Positions 24,075 to 34,094 of a stretch of 64,000 nucleotides of DNA are shown here, piece after piece (within the stretch, counting starts at the first letter, position 1; each line of letters begins with the position of its first letter). Position numbers and translations under genes: made by a program. Below the pieces are notes generated by a model, which was not told where the DNA came from, searched no databases, and saw only the letters and a list, made by a program, of their open reading frames with translations. Origin of the DNA: Metopolophium dirhodum (lineage: Eukaryota; Arthropoda; Insecta; Hemiptera; Aphididae); the NCBI RefSeq assembly GCF_019925205.1, contig NC_083560.1:126391062-126455061 (forward strand), read 5' to 3'.

Positions 24075-24727
24075 CAGTGGCGTGGTGAAGGGGGTCTAGA
24101 GGAACGGCCGGTCCTCCAAACTTTGGGTGGGTGGGTATTGGTTAATGGGTATTAATTTTTGCATACATATGTACATAATTTACTATAGGATTAATGAAGT
24201 ACTAATGTAAAAAAAAGGGTGGCAAGTGGGCACCGCTAATTTTATTTATATCATATATTTATTTTATCAATTCCTATACTAGATAAAATTTTCAAAATAT
24301 TTTGACTTATTTTGAGCTGTTTACGTGCAATTTAAAATTTCATTTTTTTTTCTATTAATTTCAACAAAATGTTATTTGTTTAGCCAAATATCATCAAAGT
24401 TTATTACAAAGCTCCTGATATATTGCTTAAATAGCAGTGTAAAAATACATGAGTACAATTTTTTTTATAAGCATTTTAAGTTCGATTTTTGACAACATTT
24501 ATCAAATTTAAAATTAAAAAATGATTTTGTAGTTAAAAATGTATGAACTTCAATCGTTTTAAGAATGTACTGTTATTGTACCTATATGTTTATATATAAA
24601 TGTTAAGTAAATAATAAACATAATTTAATTTAACGTAATTTTTTTATATGTTTCATAAAATATTGGGTGGGTGGGTGGGTAGAATGAAATCTTTGCCCCT
24701 TGTGTGAAAATGCTCGCCACGCCACTG
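24075..24727. mobile_element. hAT-like non-autonomous element, 653 bp
   Basis: Starts CAGTGGCGTGG and ends CCACGCCACTG, an 11-bp inverted repeat of the CAGTGGCG type common in hAT elements. Flanking octamers AGTAGGGG and GGCAGGGG agree at six of eight positions, consistent with an aged 8-bp target duplication. Inside are GGTGGGTGGG runs near both ends and no transposase. Confidence 0.75.
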
Positions 24728-25295
24728 GGCAGGGGCATCAATTTCACCATTAATAAGTTTAGAAAAAAATGTTAGATTACCCTGTTTTCTCCTATCACAT
24801 AGAGCAGACAAACGGAGATTCTGCCACATTGGTTCATACTAATGAGGTGCGCACCCAATTCCTAATGCATAAGCGACAAATTTCAAAAATGTACGCTTAA
24901 CTTTTTCAAGTTGACAACTATGTAATCATGTCCATTTAACGCGTTTGCAATCACCAGCGATTCGGATTTTCTTAATTTTAATTTGTCGGTTCGTCAAAAC
25001 ATTCCGGCCAAATACGAGTACCTAGGTATACGTAACCATGGAATATGACATACAATACCTGTTATAATTGTATCATATAATATTAATTGTGAACCCACCT
25101 TAATGAGTCTTTAAATTATTAGTATTTGTTATAAACAGTTTAAGTTGAATAAGTTCGATATCTATTAAAACTTTTTGTAATTTTTCGATATTTGGAAAAT
25201 ATCTCCAGGTCATTAAGAACAAGATATTATTGAAGGAAGAGCTGCAGATGAAGGTTCAGCACGCATTTTCATATTACCTATATGGCTATACCTAA

Positions 25296-25296
<1 letters not shown>

Positions 25297-25332
<36 letters not shown>
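25297..25332. repeat. AT dinucleotide microsatellite
   Basis: About 15 AT units, slightly interrupted. Confidence 0.85.
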
Positions 25333-25333
<1 letters not shown>

Positions 25334-25583
25334 CACACACACTGAAACCTCTCCTATAATGGACAAAAAACACCTCCCAAAGATCGGTGTACTCATACAC
25401 TCGCAGCGAGTTACACGGGTCACGGGCTACTATTAAACTCATAGAAAAGTAAATATTAAAATATTATTATTGGTTAAAATATTAACAGTGCTATAGATCT
25501 CCCATATAGCACTATATACCTAGTATGTGTTTATTATCGCGATCTTTTTCGGGTACTAACATTCATCGACTCATCGTATAACT

Positions 25584-25710
25584 GGAAAAGTGTATTAATA
25601 AATTAATTTTTGAAGTCGTGCAATTCGTGTTTTGTAAAAGTAGTTATTATTCTTATGAAGTCAACAACTTAATTTGCTTCAATACATCGTCAATTATCAA
25701 ATAATTTCAC
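25584..25710 (+). repeat. 127-bp direct repeat, copy 2
   Basis: Partner of 23758-23884. It is followed at once by TTTTTAGATTCTGAGTGG, resembling a terminus of the dispersed repeat family. Confidence 0.9.
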
Positions 25711-26810
25711 TCAATATTTTTAGATTCTGAGTGGATAAGCTATTAATTTTACAATTATATGTGTTTTTTACAACATTTTTAACTAATTGATTTTATAAGG
25801 TTCTCAAGTGTTTTACGCTGAGATACTTTAAATACAGATTTTATTAACTGAGAAAATTCTTAACAATGCAATTTATCTACATAATATTATCAAATTTAAA
25901 TGATTGAATATACGAGTAATGACTAATGAAATTATAATGCTATAAAAATATTTTAGATTACCTATACATAATTTCCCTATTAGTGTACAAATTATGCAAT
26001 TGCAGACTGGTAACACGTTTTTTGTGTTTTTAATTTTGTTTTGTTAATTTTTGTTAACATTTATAAAAAAAAAAAATAATTTAAAAATTTGCGTGGGCGT
26101 AAACTAGGTTTATTCCCAATAAATTATTGTAATTATTATATTTAAGTTGGTACATATATTATATTTGTAAAGTGTCCATGGGTGGTGGGGGTTGAACCCC
26201 CCACCCCTTGAACACGCCAATGTTTGTTAGAATAATTATAATGTAATTTTGAATGTAACTATGTAAATACTTAAGACTTGATATTAATAAATTAAAATAA
26301 ATAATAATGTTACAATTAATACCGAACAGTTGCATATGTAACCAATTTAATATCAACTGCTGTATAATAATATGTTGAATATTTGATCATTATAATTTTA
26401 TACGACCTTTTTCAGGTATATGAACCGGATCTGACTTCTCAACAAAGCGAACGAGTTTATTGTTTGTAATTGATGGCTCGGCCAACGAAATCTTTAATTC
26501 GGTTGTAGGATCAACCAATATAATAATATTAAATATTTAAATATTTAAATAAAATAATCAAATGCAATACCTATTATAAGTGTAAGTAATATTAACGGTT
26601 AAGATAGAGACAAATTAATCTTCAGCATGTTTATGTTTTTTGAATAGAGCTTCGTCTTTGGAAATCATTAATCCTCTTTTACTTTTCACCTACATAATAA
26701 CATCGATAATTATAATAATTGAATGTGTATCATAGTAAATTTATAATTTTTTTATAAGAACTTGTGTAAGGAAATTTTTTTGTGCATCAACATATTCACT
26801 AATTTTCTCC
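25711..26810. other. Spacer, transposon-like fragments
   Basis: Begins with the AGATTCTGAG motif. At 26178-26215 a GC-rich hairpin-like stretch (GGTGGGGGTTGAACCCCCCACC) stands out in AT-rich DNA and is probably the tip of an element. No gene. Confidence 0.4.
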
Positions 26811-26903
26811 ACGGACAGACCAAAGAAAAGCAGCCCAGCAGAGTGCGTCCTTTGCGTGGGTGATCATACTTCCAGCTACAAAGGATCAGGATGTCCAAAA
26901 TAA
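26811..26903 (+). pseudogene. Gag zinc-knuckle fragment of a non-LTR retrotransposon
   Basis: Reads KKSSPAECVLCVGDHTSSYK then GSGCPK and stop. The spacing C-x2-C-x3-4-H-x5-6-C with GDHTSSYKG...CP matches the last CCHC knuckle of Jockey-like ORF1 proteins (C-x2-C-GG-xH-x3-Y-x-GCP). The following 450 bp, up to an AATAAAG near 27355, may be the element's remaining 3' part. Confidence 0.6.
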
Positions 26904-27406
26904 TATAAACTACTACTTCTTAAACGTCGCACAATAACTCATTCAAATCGTCAAAATAATCAGGACACAATATACTCACATCTCCCCTTATCAAATCACG
27001 ACCGCGTCTTCTCAAAGCTCCTTAAGCTTTCGTCACCGATTCTAATAATATCATTACCAAATATAGCTCCATAAACTGTTTTCCTAATTTATCTCAGAAT
27101 TTTACGCTTTCATAAATCCCCTAATTTCCTTCCTTACAGCCGTACTACATAAACAACATAGCTTACGTAGTCCAAATTTATCTCTATATCATCAACTGAA
27201 TTACCAAAATGTCTTTATTTACTGTATCCGATCTATTAATGTATTCTGAATTTCTATAATTAAGTTGTATTAAGTTATTTTTTTGTATGAATGTAATTAG
27301 TACACTAATTGTTGAGCTAGAAATTAGAATAGTTATAACTAGCAGCCGATAAAAATAAAGTGTTATTACCTATCTATAAAATGATGATGAGTGGGTTGAT
27401 ATTTTT

Positions 27407-27486
27407 GTATACCTAATACCATTGAGTATAATATATTGTATATTTACAATATTATATACTTAATAATGAGATATTTAGGTATACAA
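27407..27486. repeat. Small fold-back hairpin
   Basis: GTATACCTAATACCATT ... AATGAGATATTTAGGTATAC forms an imperfect inverted repeat around an AT-rich centre, itself palindromic (AATATATTGTATATTTACAATATT). Confidence 0.65.
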
Positions 27487-27654
27487 CACTTATTGCATAT
27501 TTAATTACAGCTGATATTCCTGAATAATATTATTGAATTATAATAATTTAATATAAATAATATTATTAAAGATACGGTACTTTTATATAATATTAAACTT
27601 TAAATGCTTATAAAAAAAAATGTGCCTATGTATTTTTAATATTTTTAATTTGTA

Positions 27655-27985
27655 TTAATTGAAACAATATATTAAGGTTTCAGAGTTATACCAAAAATCA
27701 AAATCGATTTTGTTGAAAACGATTCATCGTAAAAATTCCCGTTTTTCCTTAATTTTTCTTTTTATTTTCCCTGCGCTTTTGAAAACTATTAGGAGTTTAC
27801 TTTTGACCACCCAAAGTAACAACTAGATTAACTTTCTTATCAGAAAAGATACAGTTGAAGAAAATCTAAATATTTTTTCTGTTTAAAAGATGATCACAGA
27901 GAAAAAATAAAAAATTAAAAAAAATATACATCATCGTAAAATGTATTAATACATATATTCATCGCTCCGTTCAGAATCTAAAATA
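27655..27985 (+). repeat. Dispersed family copy, right end
   Basis: Contains the right-end blocks AGAGTTATACCAAAAATCAAAATCG, TTTTGTTGAAAACG and ATCAGAAAAGATACAGTTGAAG, and ends TCATCGCTCCGTTCAGAATCTAAAA. The left part is missing. Confidence 0.75.
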
Positions 27986-28211
27986 TACATTTATACTTAA
28001 AATATGCATTTTAAAAATAAAATGTTATCCAGGCAATCCGATATCAAATCGTAAGCGATTATCTATCTGACTACCTATTTATAAAATAAAATTAATACAC
28101 TTCAAATTCATCTTATATCGTATTATCGACGATCTTCAAGCGCTTTTAGAAAAAACGTGCACCCGTGGACAGTTAAAACCATATTATATAAATATACCAT
28201 ATTATAAACAA

Positions 28212-28605
28212 ACCTTACCTTTTATTATTATTTTATTTACTTTCATTTATCTTTTTTTTTTACATATAACAGGATCTAATAATCCATTAGGTATTAATAG
28301 AAATTTTGATAAAATCACATTTTCACCTTATTTCTTAATTAAAGATTTAATTGGATTAATTATATTTATATGAATATTTTTTATTTTAACTTTAATTTTT
28401 CCTTATTTATTAAATGATCATAATAATTTTGATATAGCAAATTCAATAATTACACCTAATCATATCCAAACAGAATGATATTTTTTATTTTCATATTCAA
28501 TTTTATGAGCAATCCCTAATAAATTAGGAGGAGTTATTGCCTTAATACTATCAATTTTAATTTTATTAATTATACTTTTATTAAATAAAAAACCTGGTTC
28601 AGGTG
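28212..28605 (+). pseudogene. cytb: Nuclear mitochondrial insertion: cytochrome b fragment
   Basis: About 130 codons of cytochrome b can be read without a break if TGA is Trp and ATA is Met. Landmarks in order are LPFIIILF, FLHMTGSNNPLG, TFSPYFLIKDL, ANSMITPNHIQTEWYFLF and IPNKLGGVIAL. The standard code would give stops at each TGA, so it cannot be a nuclear gene. It covers the C-terminal half of the protein up to LLLNKK and stops abruptly at 28605, where Helitron-like sequence begins. The frame has no breaks, suggesting a young transfer, or mitochondrial sequence misjoined in assembly. Confidence 0.9.
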
Positions 28606-28736
28606 GTGTTTCAATTTCCGGTAGTTGCACTTTTCCTGAAGCGCAACACATACCCGCTGGCTCATTTTTTAATTTAAGCGCATTACAATGCGGACATTAC
28701 TTGTCCATAGTTCGTAGGCCAACAATCTCTACTTTC
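28606..28736 (-). pseudogene. Helitron-type replicase/helicase N-terminal fragment
   Basis: Minus strand reads CPHCNALKLKNEPAGMCCAS then GKVQLPEIETPPEP. The CxHCxA...CCxxGKVxLP pattern is characteristic of the cysteine-rich region before the Rep domain in Helitron proteins. An in-frame stop precedes it and the frame is lost downstream where the mitochondrial insert starts, so it is a relic. Confidence 0.75.
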
Positions 28737-29594
28737 GGATGAGCGTAATATTTAATATCGGTCACATACTCGAATGCTAGTTTTATAATAGTCTTAAGAC
28801 CAATAATCAAAATATTGATGTTAATGAACTCTACCTTAAGTAGATGACGACTCTAGTGATGATGAATGAAAAAAAAAAATGTTTTCTATTACATATTTAT
28901 ATTTTTATTTGTTAAATTAAGTAGTCAATCTGTTAAGAAAAGTTATATTTTGTTTTGTTATTAAATTGTCGAAAAAAAATTTAAATTTCTTATACGAAAA
29001 TTTTTAGTTAAATTAATATATTATGTAATATTGTAGATGAAAATGTAATTTGGTAAAATAATAAAGTTTTGAAAATTTTTAAATATTCATGCTTTTTCTT
29101 TTATCATTAGATATTATACAATATACTTGTGTTGTGATTCATGTACAAGATAAAGTTTATAAACAAATGGACTAACCCACAATAAGTCAAGAGTGGGGGT
29201 GATTTTCAAAAAAATTAATGCAACCATAAGTACTTCTTTGATCAAAACAAATATACTAAAAATAAAAAAAAATACATCTTTGGCAGTTGAAAAAGAAGAT
29301 CCATAAAAATGTCATTTTTTATTTTTGCATATTTCTCAATATTATTGATTTAAGGTTAGTCCGTTATTGCACTGAAGGCCACATTTTCCCTAGGGTCGGG
29401 GATTTATATTCCGTTATTAGCTATCTCTATATGTTTCAGTTCAGTGCATAGGTACACTGTAAAATTATGTGTACTAATCTTAACAAGTACAAAATAATTT
29501 ATATCATACCGACATAAATTGTTTATTAAAACGAATACAAGCATACAGCTTATAATATTTACAATATTTATCATAAAAAAAGTTTAATATAAAA
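28737..29594. other. Spacer right part, no gene
   Basis: AT-rich. Upstream Helitron coding might extend into 28737-28860, but I see no reliable frame. Confidence 0.4.
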
Positions 29595-29757
29595 AAAGTT
29601 TGAATAAAAATTAAAAAAATTAAATACCTAATTACATTATTAAATAAATAAGAAATGCAGTTTAATTTTTAAAGATTTGTTAATATTTTATGAAAGAATT
29701 GAATAATTTATTTTGGGGGCTAAGCCTCCTCCAGCCAATATTTAATTGTAATTTACC
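29595..29757 (-). repeat. Inverted partner of 18898-19080
   Basis: Reverse complement of the left-arm block; here it lies outside the arm, about 110 bp beyond its edge. Confidence 0.75.
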
Positions 29758-29906
29758 TAAACTAACCCTTTAAAAAGTTGTGACTGCTCAAATCCTTTTG
29801 GATCTAACTCGCAACAGTAAGTGCAATAATTCAGCCACCTTGGTAGACAATCCGACTACGTCGAATCGTGGACAAAGTTCGACAGCATATCAAGTAGATA
29901 TGTATA

Positions 29907-30075
29907 TCTAATATATAAAAATGCCCTGTGTGTTTGTTATTGAACTCCTCCGAAACGGCTTGACCGAAACTAAATAATGTTCCAATCATTATTTATGTTT
30001 ATTATACATTATAGTACCTATTCCTAGCTTCAATATATTATTTATTGTATAATGCTCTGGGGCAAGGGCTCAGTA
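29907..30075 (+). mobile_element. Helitron 5'-terminal segment (right arm)
   Basis: Begins TCTAATATATAAAAATGCC and includes CTCCTCCGAAACGGCTTGACC, a conserved-looking Helitron 5' region. It mirrors 19263-19356. No 3' end was found in cis. Confidence 0.7.
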
Positions 30076-30913
30076 CTTGTAATAGGTTAATATAAATAGG
30101 TTCTATCTTAGACTATAGTTAAAATATTCAGTTTGTGTTTATTTTTCATTGAATTTTTATTTTTTTTGTCCTTATGGGAGATTTATCCTGACTAATTCCC
30201 CCAAAATTTGTTCTTCATTGATCATATGAATATAAAAAAGGGTCAGAAAGAGACATTCAGTATTCGGTAGGTAGCATTGATTATAAATACTTCTAGTTTT
30301 TACCATATAGTTTTTGATTTAGGATATAGGGTCAAAGGCACAGGCAAAGGTGTTTTAGCTTACCTAATCAACTACCATGACTTTTACAAAGAGATGAACG
30401 GGTTATCATGATCTGTAGCTACCAATAGATCATATTGTAGCCAAATGATTAAGGAACATATTAACTATTAAAACAAAAAGTTAAATATCTGAAAATTAAG
30501 TTGATATTATTTATTCAAACATCCTTTCAGATTGACAATAGATCAATTAACTCTATAATTAAAGCTTACTACACAAATTGAATACAATTTTAATATGTTG
30601 TACACTTGTACGTTCATAAGACGGTAAAAACACAAGTCTGAGATGCATTCTCAAAATCATTTTTGACTAAATATTTATGTTCATTTTAATTTTTAAGTTA
30701 TATATTTTTTAAATTTAATCATTAACTATTACACCAAAAAATTCCATTCTCCGTATATTATTATGTATAATTTGAAATGTTGAAAATATTATTTAATTAA
30801 AAATGTACATTTCAATGAATACAATAGTTATATATTTTTACCAATGTACATTAAATAATTATTCAAAATTAAATATATAAAAAGTTTGTGCATAAAAACA
30901 AAAAATATTCAAT

Positions 30914-33141
30914 CTATGTTCCAATCAAGTGTTTTGTATACCAAAAACGAGCTCTAAAGTCGTCAGAACAAGTCAAAAATGCTGCTGAATTTGGAGAATG
31001 CACAATTGAACGAATAGGTCCATTATGGCCTGCAAAATAGTTCACATTTAAAACATTTTAAGAGGAAGCTACACAGCCATTTGTTGTATTCGTCTTACAC
31101 GTGCGTAACTTAGCAAAATAACGTTCAGGAAAAAGCGTTTAGTTTAGAAATTAGAGTGAATTCACATATTATGAACTTCGATGGTAAGTATATGTGTATT
31201 TTTTTATGATAGATTAATTTTTTAGTAAGTGATGTGTATATAATATAACGTAATTTAAAAATACTCATAACTCATTTAAAAACTGTACTATTGTAAACAA
31301 CCCACACACAGATACAGATAAAGTTCTTACCATCAAGTTTCATAATAGGTCGATTCACTAAAGTTTTTTAACTAACCAAGTTAAACGTGATCTGCTGAAC
31401 GCAAATTTTCAATGTTATGTACTTGTAAGATGGAGACAACAAATATCTGTGTAGCGTTCTCTTAATAATATAAATGCATTTGACAAAACAAATTACCTAG
31501 AGATAAAAGTTGCTGCCGACAAGCATTGCGTGAATTCCATGCGCACAAAGATGTAGTGACTTCATCTGGAAACATGACATACTCCTCAGTATGATTAAAC
31601 AATGCTTGTGCACGATGAACTTGTTTTCCTATTCAGAAAAATTGATTATTTATACAGTTTTAATGAAAACAAACACTAGTTTACCAGTTGTTCCAGCTCC
31701 AGTATATGCAATCAGACATCTACTAGTGGATAACTCCCAAAGTTTCACTACAGAATCTTTGCCTGATGATAAGATGTACTACAAATGATAATAGAAAATT
31801 ATTTAATATAAGTAATGTGTATAAAAATAAACATATTTATAAACATTTTCACCTTTCCATTTCTTGTAAATGTCACAGAACACACTTGACTACCATCATG
31901 TGCTCTTTCAAATGTGTTAACACATTTATTAGATATAGCGTCCCACAATTTAATTGAACCATCTCGACTAGAAGACACAAAATACTTGGCACCTGGTTCA
32001 TACCTAATACATCATAATAAGCAATACAAATAATTGAATAGACACTACACATAAGATAATTTTTTTATACTTTATTGATGTAATAGGACCAGTATGTTGA
32101 TGACTAGGAATTGAACAAACATAACATTGAACTGTATTTATATCATAAAACCTTATGATTGGGCTATTGGTGCCCATTACCATATAGTTTCCATCGGGAT
32201 GAAAACTTATACATGTTATAGGTTCGACATCCTGTAATGTTGTATGCGATTAAAATAGTTTGACAAAAGTAAACTTGATTATACATCTTACGTTAAGTGT
32301 CTTGAAGGCTTTCTTCACAGATGTTTTTGAATAATCAAAAAGTTTAACATGGCAATCTATAGAGCCCGAAACTAAAATTGGGTTTTTAGGGTGGAACTCC
32401 AAGCATGTCACTTCTTCCAAATGATCATACAAAGTCCGAATTACTGGATGACCCTGTCCTTCATGATTATCAGTACTGCCAATGTCATGTGCTTTAGCCA
32501 GCATTCTTTCAACATCCAAAATCTATAATTGTTGTTTTAATAAGTCATTACTTTTTATAGTATAAAATATAATTACTTTGATTGATGCATCATTGCTTCC
32601 TGTTGCGATTAACTGGCCATCAGGACTAAATGCACCAGCCCTACAGGCTGCTTTGTGGGATGTTACATATACAGTTTCATACAGCGACGGTTCAGGAGCA
32701 GTACACATAACATTAGTTTCAAATTCTAAGTCTTATCAAATCAAATAAAGAATTTAATACACAAATATAATATGTGACGTATAAATCATTAAGCATACCA
32801 ATGCCTGGTCCAATTAACATTTGCTGAATTGGATTTAAGTTTAATGCTTGTTCAGATGCTTTTTGTCTATCGGTTTCATGTTGTAAACCTTTTGTCACTA
32901 CATGCATGAGTCGATCCGATGGAGCACAAGGTGGATTAGCGTTTACTAGGGTAGCTAAGCTTGAAGCAATTGTGGAATAACCATCATAATAGAGTTGACT
33001 GAACAAAATTGAAATGAGTTTAAATAAAAATACTATGGTTTATATTTTACTATGATTTATACTTTACCTTATTATGAGTCTGTATAAATGATCTTTATTC
33101 TTAATACACATTTCAGGTTTGAAATTATTTATATTACTCAT
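30914..33141 (-). CDS. CstF50: Cleavage stimulation factor subunit 1 (CstF-50), copy B
   Basis: Second complete gene, convergent with copy A. Nine exons on the minus strand: 33141-33068, 32998-32799, 32731-32577, 32522-32292, 32231-32071, 32003-31853, 31778-31685, 31628-31497, 31029-30914. Each exon has exactly the length of its copy A counterpart, all introns keep GT..AG, and the frame encodes 437 residues. Exons 1, 6, 8 and 9 look identical to copy A at the base level. Replacements relative to A are F73S, S138N, K149R, V154A, Q163H, M178L, D179E, L198I, N206D, L228I and M346L; one synonymous change (TGT/TGC, Cys200) was seen. R149 and D206 match the usual family residues. Intron 8 holds the longer MITE copy. 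Nothing in the sequence marks it as a pseudogene. Confidence 0.95.
31058..31465. mobile_element. Family M fold-back MITE in CstF-50 copy B intron 8
   Basis: A 408-bp TTAA-flanked fold-back element with TTAAGAGGAAGCTACA at one end and GTAGCGTTCTCTTAA at the other. It is the undeleted version of the element in copy A and close to 7939-8384. Confidence 0.8.
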
Positions 33142-33629
33142 CTTAAATGTCTATTGAACTTAATCTCAAACAAAAATAATTAATAGACAGTTACGCAATA
33201 TATTATTATTATTAATATTTTTTTTTGATCGTACTATTAAAAACACAGCAATACCAAACGCACAATTCATCAACTCGAGTATACTATATTTTAACTCTTT
33301 ATTTAATTACTATTACAACATAATCTTTAACATAATATCAGTAAACACCGAATGATGGATACTCATAATGACTGTCTGAGGCGCTGCGCTTGTGTAACAG
33401 TAGGGAGTGTCTAACAAAGCAGGCTAGCCAACCTTGAAACTTTACAATACTTTAGATCATTTATATAACCGTAGACTGTAGTTTGTAGAAAATTATTGTT
33501 TACTTTATAATAATTGGCCGGAACGGATTAAGTTTGAAATATGACGACACTATCAGTTTTATACACAGTCACCAGAGTACTTTGGTGAACCAGAAATTTA
33601 TATAATTATCTATAAACTTGGTGAACTAG

Positions 33630-34030
33630 AGCATCACCACAATACTCTCTCTCGTTGGTCTCCCCGTCGCGGTTGGCAGCACCGCCCGGTACAGCGGCGT
33701 CCGTTGCGACGGCCGGCTTGCCGAGTGGAAGCAGCTGCTCTCTCGGCACCCAGCAACTCGCTCACTCGTCCCCCCTTCGCGACAACGTTTCGGCCTCGCC
33801 CTGTTTTAACTCGCGCATCGTACTGAGTGACCTAGCCGTCTGCCGCCATCCTGCTCGCCGACCGAGTCTTTTCGTCTCAGCTACCGACGGCTTCTACGCC
33901 CCAGCTATGAGACGCAACACGACCGCAGCACACCGTGCGGCATTCGCACATCCCGACAGCGAATCTTAAAAACCACCCGACACTACCACTATAATATGTA
34001 TCATTTCTTCCGAATCAATAAAAACTGTGT
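33630..34030. mobile_element. GC-rich repeat island 1, possible LTR-like part
   Basis: Strikingly GC-rich against the AT-rich background. Starts CATCACCACAATACTCTCTC and carries an AATAAA at 34007-34014, shortly after a TATAATATG-like stretch. A divergent relative starts near 34222 (CATCACCACAATACTCCCTC). The layout resembles a retroelement terminal region, but no TG..CA boundaries were fixed. Open frames here reflect base composition. Confidence 0.45.
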
Positions 34031-34094
34031 TGTCGATCATAATCATAACGACTGTTGGCCAACCCGGACAAACCGAGTTACACCATAGTACCAA

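Larger units (their letters stand above)
29869..33722 (-). repeat. Right arm of the large inverted duplication
   Basis: Matches the left arm in reverse complement from TGGACAAAG at 29869 to GGCTTGCC at 33722. It carries the second complete CstF-50 gene. Its outer end lies inside a GC-rich repeat island shared with the outer end of the left arm, so the duplication boundary falls in repetitive DNA. Confidence 0.9.

Noticed and set aside
23758..25710. LTR retrotransposon bounded by the 127-bp repeats
   Set aside because: Although the repeats begin TG and have CA at their end, the outer flanks show no matching target duplication and the interior has no gag or pol.
28460..28651. Minus-strand open frame of 63 codons
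   Set aside because: It is a chance fusion of the Helitron relic with the antisense of the cytochrome b insert, not a gene.
20239..29990. A single complete Helitron spanning the spacer
   Set aside because: The 3' end at 20266 and the 5' ends at 19356 and 29907 are in incompatible orientations or order, so they cannot bound one element.
33655..33969. Open frame of 104 codons in the GC-rich island, and frames at 34242-34780
   Set aside because: Several overlapping frames on both strands are open only because of high GC; Ser/Arg/Thr-rich translations with no domain.
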